Assembly (NCBI GenBank): GCA_024281995.1
Contig: JAMWZW010000005.1
Coordinates: 97,177-161,176 of the forward strand
Length of the DNA: 64,000 nt
Reading direction: 5' to 3'
Source: Nitrosomonas sp.
GTDB lineage: Bacteria > Pseudomonadota > Gammaproteobacteria > Burkholderiales > Nitrosomonadaceae
The stretch's first letter is position 1, and every line of letters starts with the position of its first letter. Made by a program: the position numbers and the translations under genes. A model generated the notes under the pieces. It was not told the origin of the DNA. It was given only the letters and a program-made list of their open reading frames with translations, and did not search any database. This document shows positions 36,768 through 49,035 of this stretch, in pieces.

Positions 36768-39557
36768 TCAATCACCGAAAACTTCTTCCCACAGACTAAG
36801 CACGGCCATGCGGCCATCTTTTAAATGGCTGCCCTCGACGCGGGCAAATTTTTGTGTTTGGCCGTCAATCGAGGTGCTTCCGGTTACCTCGGTATCGCCG
36901 CTTAACCGCTGGCGATGCTGGATGCGGCGGAATTCACGGTATGCCGAGCGCGCCGATTCTGCATTGTTCGTGGGGATGAGTTTTAATTCGCCGGCGAGCT
37001 TGAGCAATGCGATGTTGCCGATATTTCCGGTTAATTGCGGGTATTGGTGGGCATAGCCCAATACCAGGTATTGCACGATAAATTCCACGTCGATAATGCC
37101 GCCACGGTCGTGTTTGATGTCAAATAAAGGGGTAGGATTAGGATGGGCATCGAGCATTTTTTCGCGCATTTTTAGAATATCCTGCTTGAGTTCCGTTAGG
37201 TCACGCGGTTTACACAGGATTTCTTTACGTGTGTTTTCAAACGCCTCACCGACTTGTTTGTCGCCAACGGTAAAACGCGCTCGCGTCAGTGCCTGATGTT
37301 CCCACACCCAGGCTTGTTCGTGTTGGTATTGCGCAAAGGCTTGGATTGAATTGACTAGCAAGCCGGTGGCGCCGTTCGGGCGCAAGCGCAAGTCCGTTTC
37401 ATAGAGGAGGCCTGCAGAGGTGTGACGGGTCAACCAGGTATTGATAGATTGTCCAAGCTTGGTATAAATCTCCGCCGCATCCGGATGGTCGTCATCATAC
37501 AAAAAGATCATGTCAAGATCCGATGCATAGCCGAGTTCTTTTCCACCCAGCTTGCCGTAACCGATAATGGCAAAAGCCGGTGTGTCGCGATGGCTTTTTT
37601 TTAGACCTGACCAAGCCAGATTCAATACGGTATCGAGTATCAGATCGGCGAGCGCAGTCAAGTGATCGCTGAGTGTTTCAAGCAGCAACGAACCTTCCAA
37701 GTCGGTAACCAGCAAACGAAATACTTGTGCATGCTGGAAGTGCCGCAACACGTCCATTTGCCATTCGATGACATCATTCTTGGGTATATTGGCGTGATTT
37801 AATTGATAGATTAACTCATTATTCAGTGCATTCCAGTCAGGTGCTGGATGAGGTGCATCATGGCGCAGTAGTTCATCGAGCAGAATAGGGTGCCGTCCCA
37901 AATAGTCGCTGGCCCATTGGCTGACGCTGGCCAATTCCGCTACACGCTGCAGAGTATGCGGATGTTCCAGCATTAATGCCAAATAGGATGTTTGCAAGCT
38001 AATTTTTTCGAGTAATTGCAGCATGCGTTCCAGCGTTATCGCAACCGGGGGAAGTTTGGCGACAGCTTCAATTAACAAGGGTACCAAGGTATTGATTTGC
38101 TGCCGGCTGGTTTCGCTGAGCTGATGATAGAAGGTGCTGTGATAAAACGAACGCAGCCGTTGCGAAATTTTTTCCGGCTCGGTAAATCCCATAGTGCTGA
38201 GTTGCGTGGTTACCGCTTCAGATTGCGAAGTATCTTGTGTTTCCGCCTGCCATAAATGGGCCAGCATGTCGTGCGTGGGCGATTTTCTCGGTGTGGCAAA
38301 AATGAGCTCAAACTGCCGGGTAACGTTGCTGCGATGAATGTCGAGTTGCTGCACGAAGCTTGCATAGTCAGGAAGCCCCATTGCTGCGGCGATAAGCGCC
38401 TGATCGCCGGAATTCAGAGGTAATGTTTGCGTTTGCTGGTCATCAAGGTATTGCAGGCGATGCTCTAATTTGCGCAAAAAACAATAAGCTTGCGTGAGTT
38501 CAGCGACGACTTGGTGCGACAATTGTTTTTTATTCTGAAGGCGCTGCAAAACGCTGAGCGTCGGGCGGATACATAGATCGACATCGCGGCCGCCACGGAT
38601 TAATTGGAAAACCTGGGTAATGAATTCTATTTCGCGGATGCCGCCAGGTCCCAGTTTGATGTTGTCGTGCATTTCCCGGCGCTCAACCTCTTTACGCACT
38701 TGCGCATGAAGGCGGCGCATCGATTCATAAGCGCCGAAATCCAGATACTTACGAAATACAAAAGGCCTGACGATTTTTTCCATGAGTATGGATTCGGCTT
38801 CGGCGTTGGCGTGATCGGTAATTACCCGGCCTTTAATCCAGGCATGGCGTTCCCATTCCCGCCCTTGCTTAATGAAATATTCTTCCAGCATGGGAAAGCT
38901 GATTGCCAAGGGACTGTTCTCACCATGCGGGCGCAGACGCATATCCACCCGGAACACATAACCGTCTATCGTGTAGTCGTTGAGGCTGGCAATTAGCTTG
39001 CGTCCCAAGCGAGCAAAAAATTCGTGATTTGAAATTGATTTGGCGCCGTCAGTTTCACCATCTTCCGGGTAGACGAAGATTAAATCAATGTCTGACGATA
39101 CGTTCAGCTCACCGCCGCCTAACTTGCCCATGGCAACAACCAGCATGCGCTGAATGGCATGACTGGTTTCGCCTCTGGGTAGTCCGAAACGATCGGGTTG
39201 TGTCAGCCAATTTTCATGATATTGGAGTGCGCAATTAACACTGACTTCGGCGAGTTCTGTCATGCTTATCATGACTTCAGATAAATCCGCTTGACCTGAG
39301 ATGTCACGAATGGCTAGACGCAGCATGACTTGCTTGCGTAAATCGCGCAATACGCGATGTAAAATCTCTTCATTGACGATATGATCGGTGCGAGAAGCCA
39401 GAAACGCTTGCATTTCAATGCCGCGAAAAGGATGATGCAGTTCTTTCAGTAGCGCTATTTTTCGTGTAGGCTCGCTATCCAAGATACGTTGCACATAACG
39501 GCTGAAAGGAAGCGCAGTGGCGAGAAGCGTCTGTGGGATATGATCTGTTGCGCACAT
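36768..39557 (-). CDS. glnE: bifunctional glutamine synthetase adenylyltransferase/deadenylase
   Basis: GlnE (about 929 residues) adenylylates and deadenylylates glutamine synthetase in response to PII and glutamine, tuning ammonium assimilation. Both nucleotidyltransferase domains are present: N-terminal GKLGGGELNVSSDIDL and C-terminal GKLGGKELGYASDLDM. In each the DxD metal pair is intact. The ATG at 39557 follows CAGAGATT; the frame also opens 13 codons upstream at a TTG, less likely. The order differs between bacteria, but glnE close to a nitrilase and tldD is common in betaproteobacteria. Confidence 0.95.
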   Translation of the reverse strand: MCATDHIPQTLLATALPFSRYVQRILDSEPTRKIALLKELHHPFRGIEMQAFLASRTDHIVNEEILHRVLRDLRKQVMLRLAIRDISGQADLSEVMISMTELAEVSVNCALQYHENWLTQPDRFGLPRGETSHAIQRMLVVAMGKLGGGELNVSSDIDLIFVYPEDGETDGAKSISNHEFFARLGRKLIASLNDYTIDGYVFRVDMRLRPHGENSPLAISFPMLEEYFIKQGREWERHAWIKGRVITDHANAEAESILMEKIVRPFVFRKYLDFGAYESMRRLHAQVRKEVERREMHDNIKLGPGGIREIEFITQVFQLIRGGRDVDLCIRPTLSVLQRLQNKKQLSHQVVAELTQAYCFLRKLEHRLQYLDDQQTQTLPLNSGDQALIAAAMGLPDYASFVQQLDIHRSNVTRQFELIFATPRKSPTHDMLAHLWQAETQDTSQSEAVTTQLSTMGFTEPEKISQRLRSFYHSTFYHQLSETSRQQINTLVPLLIEAVAKLPPVAITLERMLQLLEKISLQTSYLALMLEHPHTLQRVAELASVSQWASDYLGRHPILLDELLRHDAPHPAPDWNALNNELIYQLNHANIPKNDVIEWQMDVLRHFQHAQVFRLLVTDLEGSLLLETLSDHLTALADLILDTVLNLAWSGLKKSHRDTPAFAIIGYGKLGGKELGYASDLDMIFLYDDDHPDAAEIYTKLGQSINTWLTRHTSAGLLYETDLRLRPNGATGLLVNSIQAFAQYQHEQAWVWEHQALTRARFTVGDKQVGEAFENTRKEILCKPRDLTELKQDILKMREKMLDAHPNPTPLFDIKHDRGGIIDVEFIVQYLVLGYAHQYPQLTGNIGNIALLKLAGELKLIPTNNAESARSAYREFRRIQHRQRLSGDTEVTGSTSIDGQTQKFARVEGSHLKDGRMAVLSLWEEVFGD

Positions 39558-39815
39558 AATCTCTGGATGAATAAACTTAAGCTTATAGAATAACAAAGTC
39601 AGCAGTCACTTACACTGAATTCGTCGACAATCAAAATAGAACATTACATTGTTAACGTAGATGTTAAAATCCAAATGGCTAGGTTTCATATTGAATTTGA
39701 CAAGTTTTGTGTGGGATATTTGTTTATGTTATTGATAATAAAAATAATACGGTGACTAAAAACCTAAGCAGTTTATGGAAATTAAATTAACCATACGGTA
39801 GTTGGTAGCAAGAAA

Positions 39816-40679
39816 ATGGTAAACAATATCAGTAATAATAATCAGCCAGTCATTGAAAAAGAAAAACGCACCAGTTTTCGTGTTGCTGCGATACAAATGG
39901 CTTCGGGTCCGAGCGTGTCTGCCAATCTGGAAGAAGCAGGACGTTTGATAGAACAAGCTGTTATGCAGAAAGCAGAGTTAGTTGTATTGCCTGAATATTT
40001 CTGCATCATGGGAATGAAAGATACCGATAAGTTGGCAGTAAAAGAGCAACCTGGAGATGGGCAAATCCAGAAATTTCTTAGTGATATGGCAAAACGTTTC
40101 GGAATATGGTTGGTTGGCGGATCGGTGCCATTAGCCTCATCCGAATCAGACAAAGTTTATAACAGTTGCTTGGTTTATGCAGATAATGGCAAGCAAGTTG
40201 CACGTTACGATAAGATTCATTTGTTTGGCTTGCAATTAGGTAATGAGCATTATGCCGAAGAAAAAACCATAAAAGCGGGGAATAAAGTCGTAACTGTCGA
40301 TTCGCCGTTTGGCTGTATCGGTTTATCGATATGCTACGATCTACGGTTTCCAGAATTGTTTCGTATGATGAATAATGTTGATATTATTCTGGCACCTGCA
40401 GCGTTTACTGCGATTACTGGCAAAGCGCATTGGGAAGTACTCGTACGCGCACGTGCGGTGGAAAATATGGCGTATGTAATCGCACCAGGACAAGGCGGTT
40501 ATCATGTCAGCGGACGAGAAACTAATGGTGATAGCATGATCGTTGATCCATGGGGAGTAGTGATGGAACGTTTGCCTCGAGGTTCTGGAGCTGTGGTGGC
40601 TACGCTTGATTCGGGATATCAAGCCAGTTTAAGGACAAATTTGCCTGCGCTGGATCATCGAATCTTACAGGCTTGTTAA
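39816..40679 (+). CDS. carbon-nitrogen hydrolase (nitrilase superfamily, Nit-type amidase)
   Basis: This 287-residue protein has the nitrilase triad: Glu in VVLPEYFC, Lys in RYDKIHLFG and Cys in GLSICYDLRFPE. The DLRFPELFR pattern fits the Nit1/Nit2-like group, which in some organisms deaminates glutathione or omega-amides; the exact substrate is not readable here. tldD follows after 77 bp. The first 20 residues are polar and not conserved, so a later start is possible. Confidence 0.88.
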   Translation: MVNNISNNNQPVIEKEKRTSFRVAAIQMASGPSVSANLEEAGRLIEQAVMQKAELVVLPEYFCIMGMKDTDKLAVKEQPGDGQIQKFLSDMAKRFGIWLVGGSVPLASSESDKVYNSCLVYADNGKQVARYDKIHLFGLQLGNEHYAEEKTIKAGNKVVTVDSPFGCIGLSICYDLRFPELFRMMNNVDIILAPAAFTAITGKAHWEVLVRARAVENMAYVIAPGQGGYHVSGRETNGDSMIVDPWGVVMERLPRGSGAVVATLDSGYQASLRTNLPALDHRILQAC

Positions 40680-40756
40680 GCCAATTGTTTTTGTGGTTTC
40701 AGTATTAGTATTTTTACTGCGGCGCGATCCATTAGATAAGATAAAACCAAATTTTT

Positions 40757-42229
40757 ATGACGATTGAATGCATGACAGAAAAAAGAGATTTTTATGCAAT
40801 TGCCGACCGTTGCTTATTAGCGCCTTACAATATAGATGCAACGGGATTGCAGCATGTGATGGATCAAATGCTGACGCATACAATCGACTATGCGGATCTG
40901 TATTTTCAGTATAGCCGCTCAGAAGGCTGGATGTTGGAAGAAGGTATCGTTAAATCCGGCAGTTTCAATATTGAGCAGGGGGTGGGTATTCGTGCCATCA
41001 GTGGCGAGAAGACGGGATTTGCTTATTCAGACGATATTAGTATGCCTGCGTTGGTATCGGCAGCTCAGGCGACACGGGCAATCGCTAACCAAGGTGGCGC
41101 AAGTCCTGTGGCGTCCATCCGACGAAATGCAATTGATCGCAATACGCAATTGTATTTGCCGGAAGATCCTATCGCTAGTATTGAAGATGCGGCGAAGGTG
41201 GCTTTATTGGAAAAATTGGAGCGCTATACCCGACAACTTGATCATAGGGTTACGCAAGTCGTGGCATCGCTTGCAGGTGAGTATGAAGTAGTATTAATTA
41301 CGCGTAGTGATGGATTACTTGCAACGGATGTGAGGCCGTTGGTTAGATTATCTTTACAGGTGATTGCCGAGGAAAATGGTAGGCGAGAGCAGGGTGTTGC
41401 CGGTGGTGGCGGGCGTTTCAGTTATGCGTATTTTACCGACGAAGTGTTGCAGGATTATGCAAAAAAAGCCGTGCATCAGGCAATTGTCAATTTGGACGCA
41501 CGTCCTGCGCCAGCAGGTACGATGACAGTTGTGCTAGGAAATGGCTGGCCCGGAATTTTGTTGCATGAAGCTATTGGCCATGGATTGGAAGGAGACTTTA
41601 ATCGTAAAGGCAGCTCTGCATTCTCTGGGCGTATTGGGGAACGGGTCGCAGCGGCTGGAGTTACCGTAGTTGATGATGGAACGATTCCGCAAAGAAGGGG
41701 ATCTTTAAATATTGATGACGAAGGTAATCCTACGCAATGTACTGTTTTGATAGAAGATGGCATACTGCGAGGCTATTTACAGGATAGCTTGAATGCTCGC
41801 TTGATGAACTTTCCCGTGACCGGTAATGGCCGGCGTGAGTCATTTGCGCACATACCGATGCCGCGTATGACAAATACATATATGCTAAATGGCGATAAGG
41901 ATCCAGCTGAAATTATTGCTTCCGTGAAGCGTGGCTTGTATGCAGCGAACTTTGGTGGCGGGCAGGTCGATATTACCAGTGGAAAATTTGTTTTTTCAGC
42001 GGCTGAAGCTTATATGATTGAAGATGGAAAAATTACCTATCCTGTTAAAGGCGCTACTTTGATTGGTAACGGCCCTGATGTGCTGACTCGAGTTTCTATG
42101 ATAGGCAACGATATGTCATTGGATCCAGGTGTAGGTACTTGTGGTAAGGAAGGTCAGAGTGTGCCTGTTGGTGTGGGGCAACCAACTTTGCGAATTGATG
42201 GATTGACAGTGGGTGGTACAGGAAATTAG
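40757..42229 (+). CDS. tldD: TldD metalloprotease
   Basis: TldD (490 residues) with TldE/PmbA forms a cytoplasmic metalloprotease for unfolded or modified peptides such as microcins and some RiPPs. The metal site is HEAIGH in [13 protein letters not shown] (about 270-276). The glycine-rich C-terminus [20 protein letters not shown] is typical. A second in-frame ATG lies five codons in. pmbA is not in this window. Confidence 0.95.
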   Translation: MTIECMTEKRDFYAIADRCLLAPYNIDATGLQHVMDQMLTHTIDYADLYFQYSRSEGWMLEEGIVKSGSFNIEQGVGIRAISGEKTGFAYSDDISMPALVSAAQATRAIANQGGASPVASIRRNAIDRNTQLYLPEDPIASIEDAAKVALLEKLERYTRQLDHRVTQVVASLAGEYEVVLITRSDGLLATDVRPLVRLSLQVIAEENGRREQGVAGGGGRFSYAYFTDEVLQDYAKKAVHQAIVNLDARPAPAGTMTVVLGNGWPGILLHEAIGHGLEGDFNRKGSSAFSGRIGERVAAAGVTVVDDGTIPQRRGSLNIDDEGNPTQCTVLIEDGILRGYLQDSLNARLMNFPVTGNGRRESFAHIPMPRMTNTYMLNGDKDPAEIIASVKRGLYAANFGGGQVDITSGKFVFSAAEAYMIEDGKITYPVKGATLIGNGPDVLTRVSMIGNDMSLDPGVGTCGKEGQSVPVGVGQPTLRIDGLTVGGTGN

Positions 42230-42300
42230 CGGTAAGCAAAAGTAGTCTCGCCGCTTGAAATTTTATAACTTGTTCAAATTAATATTGGGATGCAGAAAGC

Positions 42301-44004
42301 ATGAGTGTGGAAATAACCGGCGCTGAAATTACAATACGCTGTTTGCAGGAAGAAGGGGTGCAGTGTATTTTTGGCTATCCCGGTGGAGCGGTATTGTTTA
42401 TCTATGATGAATTATTCAAACAAGACAAGGTTCGGCATATTTTAGTGCGTCATGAACAAGCAGCGGTACACGCTGCTGATGGCTATGCCAGGTCCAGTGA
42501 TAAAGTAGGGGTGGCATTGGTCACTTCAGGTCCTGGTGTGACTAATGCGGTAACAGGCATTGCAACCGCTTATATGGATTCGATTCCAATGGTTGTGATC
42601 AGTGGTCAGGTGCCAACGAGCGCAATCGGGCTGGATGCCTTTCAAGAAGTTGATACCGTCGGTATAACGCGACCCTGCGTTAAACACAACTTCCTGGTAA
42701 AAGATGTTGCTGAACTGGCGCAAACGATTAAAAAAGCTTTTTTTATTGCATCAACAGGCCGTCCAGGCCCTGTGTTAGTGGATATACCTAAAGATGTCAC
42801 GCAACAAAAAACTAAGTTTGTCTATCCCGAAAAGATAACCATGCGTTCTTATAACCCAGTGATTAAAGGACATGCCAGACAAATTAAGAAAGCTGCTGAA
42901 TTAATATTGAGTGCAAAACGGCCTATGATCTATGCCGGCGGCGGCGTGATTTTGAGTGATGCAGCATCTCAATTGACAGAGCTGACGCAGATATTGAATT
43001 TTCCCTGTACCAATACATTGATGGGACTAGGAGGATACCCTGCAACAGATAAGCAATCCTTAGGTATGTTAGGTATGCACGGTACTTATGAAGCAAATAT
43101 GGCCATGCAATATTGCGATGTTCTGGTGGCTGTGGGAGCTCGTTTTGATGATCGTGTGATCGGCAATCCCAAACATTTTTTTAATGAAAATAGAAAAATT
43201 ATCCACATTGATATTGATCCATCTTCAATTTCAAAACGTGTCAAGGTAGATATTCCCATTGTTGGAGACGTTCTAGATGTACTGAAAGAGCTCATCAAGT
43301 TATTAAAAGCGGAAAAGAAAGAACCGGATCATACGGCATTGAAAGAATGGTGGAAACAAATCGATTTATGGCGCGAACGTGATTGCCTTAAATATGATCG
43401 CAGTAGCAGTATTATCAAACCGCAAATGGTAATTGAAAAGCTATTTCATATTACCAAGGGTGACGCATTTATCACTTCAGATGTAGGGCAGCATCAAATG
43501 TGGGCTGCTCAGTTTTATAAATTCGATAAACCGCGGCGATGGATTAACTCCGGTGGATTAGGTACGATGGGATTTGGTATGCCAGCAGCGATGGGTGTGC
43601 AACTGGCTAATCCTAAAGGCAAAGTTGCTTGTATTACCGGAGAAGCGAGCATACAAATGTGCATTCAGGAACTGTCGACTTGTAAGCAGTATAAATTACC
43701 TCTAAAGATAATTAATTTGAATAATCGTTACATGGGTATGGTAAGACAATGGCAGGAGTTTTTTCACGGTAATCGGTATGCGGAATCCTACATGGATGCT
43801 TTGCCGGATTTTGTTAAGCTAGCTGAAAGTTATGGCCATGTTGGTATAAAGATTGAAAAACCTGGGGATGTCGAAGGTGCTCTAAAGGAAGCGTTTAAAA
43901 TGAAGGATAAGTTAGTTTTCATGGACTTTATCACCGATCAGACTGAAAATGTTTTTCCTATGGTGCCTGGTGGAAAGGGTCTATCTGAAATGATTTTGGT
44001 GTAA
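42301..44004 (+). CDS. ilvB: acetolactate synthase, catalytic subunit
   Basis: This 567-residue TPP enzyme makes acetolactate or acetohydroxybutyrate, the first step of valine, leucine and isoleucine synthesis. The TPP-activating glutamate lies in VRHEQAAVHAADGYAR. The TPP/Mg motif reads GEA (residues in ITGEASIQM) in place of the usual GDG, and ends normally in LNNRYMG. It starts an operon-like run with ilvH (4 bp gap) and ilvC. No leader peptide rich in branched-chain codons precedes it. Confidence 0.95.
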   Translation: MSVEITGAEITIRCLQEEGVQCIFGYPGGAVLFIYDELFKQDKVRHILVRHEQAAVHAADGYARSSDKVGVALVTSGPGVTNAVTGIATAYMDSIPMVVISGQVPTSAIGLDAFQEVDTVGITRPCVKHNFLVKDVAELAQTIKKAFFIASTGRPGPVLVDIPKDVTQQKTKFVYPEKITMRSYNPVIKGHARQIKKAAELILSAKRPMIYAGGGVILSDAASQLTELTQILNFPCTNTLMGLGGYPATDKQSLGMLGMHGTYEANMAMQYCDVLVAVGARFDDRVIGNPKHFFNENRKIIHIDIDPSSISKRVKVDIPIVGDVLDVLKELIKLLKAEKKEPDHTALKEWWKQIDLWRERDCLKYDRSSSIIKPQMVIEKLFHITKGDAFITSDVGQHQMWAAQFYKFDKPRRWINSGGLGTMGFGMPAAMGVQLANPKGKVACITGEASIQMCIQELSTCKQYKLPLKIINLNNRYMGMVRQWQEFFHGNRYAESYMDALPDFVKLAESYGHVGIKIEKPGDVEGALKEAFKMKDKLVFMDFITDQTENVFPMVPGGKGLSEMILV

Positions 44005-44008
44005 ATAA

Positions 44009-44500
44009 ATGCGACATATTATTTCTTTGTTAATGGAAAATGAAGCTGGCGCCTTGTCTCGTGTAGCAGGACTATTTTCGGCACGTGGTTATAACATCGA
44101 ATCGCTTTCGGTGGCACCTACTGAGGATCCAACATTGTCGCGAATGACATTGGTGACTATAGGCTCGGATGAAATAGTGGAGCAAGTCACAAAACAGCTC
44201 AATAAGTTGATTGAAGTGGTAAAAATTATCGATTTAAATGATGGTAATCACATTGAACGAGAACTGATGTTGGTCAAGGTGCGCGCAGTGGGTGCGGACC
44301 GCGAAGAAATCAAGCGACTCACTGAAATCTTTCGTGGTTGTATTATCGATGTAACTGACAAATCTTATACCATTGAATTGACAGGCACGAGCTCAAAATT
44401 AGATGCATTTCTTGAGGCCGTCGAACGTAGCGCGGTTTTAGAGACTGTGCGCACAGGAGCATCAGGAATAGGGCGCGGGGAATGGGTTTTGAAGGTATAA
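44009..44500 (+). CDS. ilvH: acetolactate synthase, regulatory subunit
   Basis: IlvH (163 residues) has an N-terminal ACT domain (MRHIISLLMENEAGALSRVAG) that binds valine for feedback control and a C-terminal ACT-like domain. It begins 4 bp after the ilvB stop, so the two subunits are translated in step. Confidence 0.96.
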   Translation: MRHIISLLMENEAGALSRVAGLFSARGYNIESLSVAPTEDPTLSRMTLVTIGSDEIVEQVTKQLNKLIEVVKIIDLNDGNHIERELMLVKVRAVGADREEIKRLTEIFRGCIIDVTDKSYTIELTGTSSKLDAFLEAVERSAVLETVRTGASGIGRGEWVLKV

Positions 44501-44545
44501 TCCATAATTGTTGATGAATCATTAGGTTATGCCAAATTAAAGTAA

Positions 44546-45637
<1,092 letters not shown>

Positions 45638-45703
45638 TCATTCAATTTGTTAGCGGTTTGATTTTGCTTATTCATTAACTAAAAAGGTTTTGTTGCAATT
45701 TAT

Positions 45704-46372
45704 ATGGTTCATTATCCTCATCCTATTATTGCCCGCGAAGGCTGGCTACATATTACGATAGCTTTAATTGTTGCCTGCGCAGTCACATTTTTTATAGATT
45801 GGTTGTGGGCGATACCTTTTTGGATGATTGCTCTTTTTGTGCTGCAATTTTTTCGCGATCCGCCAAGAGAAGTACCAAAAGATCCAAATGCTATATTGGC
45901 ACCCGCCGATGGAAGAATAGTCGCAGTAGAAAAAATTCAGGATCCTTATTTGGAGCGAGAAGCCATTAAGATCAGTGTATTTATGAATGTATTTAATGTG
46001 CATTCGAATCGTAGCCCTGTCGATGGAACAGTGCGTGACAAATGGTATTTTCCAGGAAAATTTGTAAATGCTGATCTGCCCAAAGCGTCACTGGAAAATG
46101 AGCGTAATGCGCTATGGATTAAAGGGGACAATGGTGCGGATGTAACTTGTGTACAAGTAGCAGGATTGATTGCAAAGCGTATCATTTGCCACGTATCGCA
46201 AGGTGACCGTTTGAGTCGCGGACAGCGTTTCGGTTTCATCCGATTTGGTTCTAGAGTTGATGTTTATTTACCAATAGGTACGAAAATTAATGTCAATATA
46301 GGTGATAAGGTGTTTGCAACATCGACAGTTTTGGCGGAGTTTCGCGAAGAATATAAAGTGGTGGGAACATAA
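45704..46372 (+). CDS. psd: phosphatidylserine decarboxylase (short form)
   Basis: This 222-residue proenzyme cleaves itself within [10 protein letters not shown]183 becomes the pyruvoyl group of the alpha chain. It forms phosphatidylethanolamine from phosphatidylserine at the inner membrane. Two hydrophobic segments lie at about 14-34 and 35-50. The short length matches the type common outside gammaproteobacteria. pssA, which makes its substrate, follows after 88 bp. Confidence 0.94.
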   Translation: MVHYPHPIIAREGWLHITIALIVACAVTFFIDWLWAIPFWMIALFVLQFFRDPPREVPKDPNAILAPADGRIVAVEKIQDPYLEREAIKISVFMNVFNVHSNRSPVDGTVRDKWYFPGKFVNADLPKASLENERNALWIKGDNGADVTCVQVAGLIAKRIICHVSQGDRLSRGQRFGFIRFGSRVDVYLPIGTKINVNIGDKVFATSTVLAEFREEYKVVGT

Positions 46373-46460
46373 TCGCGATAACTATTTTTGGTTTCTTCAG
46401 ACCTTATTTGACTTATCTTACTTTAGCTTATATTACGTCTTTTATTGAAATTTACCAATA

Positions 46461-47234
46461 ATGCCTGATTCTTTACCGGACCGTACAGTACTCAAGTCTC
46501 GATTGCGACGGCGTGGTATTTATTTGTTGCCAAATTTGTTTACGACTGCAGCGCTGTTTGCCGGGTTTTATGCAATCGTTCAAGCCATGAATGGGAATTT
46601 CGAATATTCTGCGATTGCAATTTTTATTGCAATGGTATTAGATGGATTGGATGGCAGGGTAGCACGTCTTACAAGTACACAAAGTGAGTTTGGAGCAGAA
46701 TACGATAGTATGTCCGACATGGTTTCTTTCGGCATTGCACCTGCATTAATTGTGTATGAATGGGCTTTGAAAGAAATGGATCAGTGGGGTTGGATCATTG
46801 CGTTTATTTACTGTGCTTGTGCAGCGCTACGGCTTGCGCGATTTAACACCAATATCGCAGTGATCGACAAGCGTTTTTTTCAAGGATTGCCCAGTCCTGC
46901 TGCTGCAGCGCTCATAGCGGGACTCGTCTGGGTGGCATTTTATTTTCAAGTGCAAGGCAATGAGATCAGGTGGCTAGTTTGCGTGATCACTTTGTTCGCT
47001 GCTTTTACTATGGTAAGTAATATTCCTTATTACAGCGGTAAGGAAATCAATTTACGGCGCAGAGTACCATTCTTTACGATTCTATTACTTGTGTTGTTCT
47101 TTTTTGTTTTGATTCCCAGTCATCCGCCGCTGGTATTGTTCTGCTTATTTGCAGCCTATGCATTTTCAGGTTATTTCATTAAGTTATGGCGTTTGGGTAG
47201 AAGTAAAAAAAATAATGAGATGCCTAATTCTTGA
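46461..47234 (+). CDS. pssA: CDP-diacylglycerol-serine O-phosphatidyltransferase
   Basis: This 257-residue polytopic membrane enzyme makes phosphatidylserine. The CDP-alcohol phosphotransferase motif DG..AR...G...D...D is complete in DGRVARLTSTQ followed by FGAEYDSMSD. It has about six to eight membrane segments and a basic C-terminal tail. Together with psd it supplies phosphatidylethanolamine. Confidence 0.95.
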   Translation: MPDSLPDRTVLKSRLRRRGIYLLPNLFTTAALFAGFYAIVQAMNGNFEYSAIAIFIAMVLDGLDGRVARLTSTQSEFGAEYDSMSDMVSFGIAPALIVYEWALKEMDQWGWIIAFIYCACAALRLARFNTNIAVIDKRFFQGLPSPAAAALIAGLVWVAFYFQVQGNEIRWLVCVITLFAAFTMVSNIPYYSGKEINLRRRVPFFTILLLVLFFFVLIPSHPPLVLFCLFAAYAFSGYFIKLWRLGRSKKNNEMPNS

Positions 47235-47473
47235 ATTTTGCTTATTGCAGGCATGAAAAAAATTGTTTATATTCGATGCTATGGTAATAAAAGTTAGCTT
47301 CCATTCATATAATTCGTCTTCAGTACTAGCGTTCTTAATTGCGCTATCGTTGCGCCCTGCGCGCTAAAAATTTTTCTCCTTTATTCTGTTACCCTATAAA
47401 ATTCGATAGACAAGTTTTGTTACGAGAAACAGTCTTATCATATTTCAAGTTGTCTTCTGAAACGGAGAATGTA

Positions 47474-49006
47474 ATGCCAGAACATTTAATTATTTTTGAT
47501 ACCACTTTGCGCGATGGTGAGCAGAGTCCTGGAGCCTCAATGACAAAAGAGGAAAAGATCCGTATCGCCTGGCAACTCGAGCGTATGGGTGTAGATGTGA
47601 TTGAAGCAGGTTTCCCAGCAGCTTCAAATGGAGATTTTGAAGCAGTTAAAGCGGTTGCTGATTTAGTCAAAGGAAGTGTGGTGTGCGGGTTGGCGAGAGC
47701 TATCGAAGCTGATATCAAACGTACTGGCGAAGCATTGAGAGGTGCGCAATCCGCGCGTATTCACACCTTTATTGCGACGTCTCCAATTCACATGAAAAAT
47801 AAACTGAGGATGGCACCTGATCAAGTGATCGAGCAAGCTGTCAAAGCTGTGAAGTGGGCGCGCGATTATACCGATAATATTGAATTTTCTCCAGAAGATG
47901 CAGGTCGCTCTGAAATTGATTTTTTATGCCAAGTACTGGAAGCAGTTATTAAAGCGGGTGCGACCACGTTGAATATTCCTGATACTGTAGGTTATACCAT
48001 GCCAGAGCAGTTCGGCAAATTGATTCATAATTTGCGTGAGCGAATTCCTAATTCTGACAAAGCAGTTTTCTCAGTTCATTGCCATAATGACTTAGGTTTG
48101 GCTGTAGCCAATTCATTGGCGGCTGTGATGAGTGGCGCTCGGCAGGTAGAATGTACTATCAATGGACTAGGAGAGAGGGCTGGTAATGCATCGCTTGAAG
48201 AAATCGTAATGGCTGTACGGACACGCCAGGATTATTTCCCTTGTGATACAAGAATTGATGCTACACATATTGTATCAGCAAGTAAGTTGGTTTCTGGTAT
48301 CACGGGCTTTCCAGTCCAGCCTAATAAAGCGATTGTTGGAGCTAATGCTTTTGCCCATGAATCGGGAATTCACCAGGATGGCGTACTAAAACATCGTGAG
48401 ACGTATGAAATTATGCGTGCAGAAGACGTAGGTTGGGGAGCAAACAAACTATTGTTAGGAAAACATTCAGGTCGTAATGCATTTCGTAATCGGTTGATGG
48501 AATTAGGTATTGAATTGGAATCGGAAGAAATGCTTAATAATACTTTCATGCGCTTCAAGGAGTTGGCGGATAAAAAGCATGAAATATTTGATGAGGATCT
48601 GCATGCATTGGTTTCGGATGAGGTCGTGGTATTGCATGAGTGTTTCCGGTTAATTTCATTGACTGTACATAGTGAAACGGGTGAGGTGCCTTATGCACGC
48701 GTAGTAATTTCCGAAAATGGCAATGAAATGTGTGCTGAATCACAAGGAAGTGGACCTGTAGATGCAACTTTCCGGGGCATAGAGACATTGCTGAAAAGTG
48801 GTGCTCAATTACAATTATTTTCGGTCAATAATATTACGAGTGGCACTGATGCGCAGGGAGAAGTAACTGTTCGGTTACGCAAGTCTGATCGTATTGTTAA
48901 CGGGCATGGTGCGGATACCGATATCGTTGTGGCTTCCGCAAAAGCATATTTAAGCGCATTAAATAAACTTTGCAGCAAGTTGGAACGAGCTCACCCTCAA
49001 GTTTAG
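47474..49006 (+). CDS. leuA: 2-isopropylmalate synthase
   Basis: LeuA (510 residues) condenses acetyl-CoA and 2-oxoisovalerate, the entry step to leucine. The TIM-barrel N-terminus reads [14 protein letters not shown] with the metal Asp, and the HCHNDLG motif holds further metal ligands. The C-terminal about 120 residues are the leucine-binding regulatory domain. The ATG at 47474 follows ACGGAGA; the upstream open frame (to 47339) lacks family residues. The 239 bp before it hold no evident attenuator. Confidence 0.95.
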   Translation: MPEHLIIFDTTLRDGEQSPGASMTKEEKIRIAWQLERMGVDVIEAGFPAASNGDFEAVKAVADLVKGSVVCGLARAIEADIKRTGEALRGAQSARIHTFIATSPIHMKNKLRMAPDQVIEQAVKAVKWARDYTDNIEFSPEDAGRSEIDFLCQVLEAVIKAGATTLNIPDTVGYTMPEQFGKLIHNLRERIPNSDKAVFSVHCHNDLGLAVANSLAAVMSGARQVECTINGLGERAGNASLEEIVMAVRTRQDYFPCDTRIDATHIVSASKLVSGITGFPVQPNKAIVGANAFAHESGIHQDGVLKHRETYEIMRAEDVGWGANKLLLGKHSGRNAFRNRLMELGIELESEEMLNNTFMRFKELADKKHEIFDEDLHALVSDEVVVLHECFRLISLTVHSETGEVPYARVVISENGNEMCAESQGSGPVDATFRGIETLLKSGAQLQLFSVNNITSGTDAQGEVTVRLRKSDRIVNGHGADTDIVVASAKAYLSALNKLCSKLERAHPQV

Positions 49007-49035
49007 AGTGATTCCGAATTTATTTATACTGTGCA

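Noticed and set aside
47339-47473. N-terminal extension or leader peptide of leuA
   Set aside because: The residues do not match LeuA or a leucine-rich leader; the ATG at 47474 has a good ribosome binding site and the family N-terminus.
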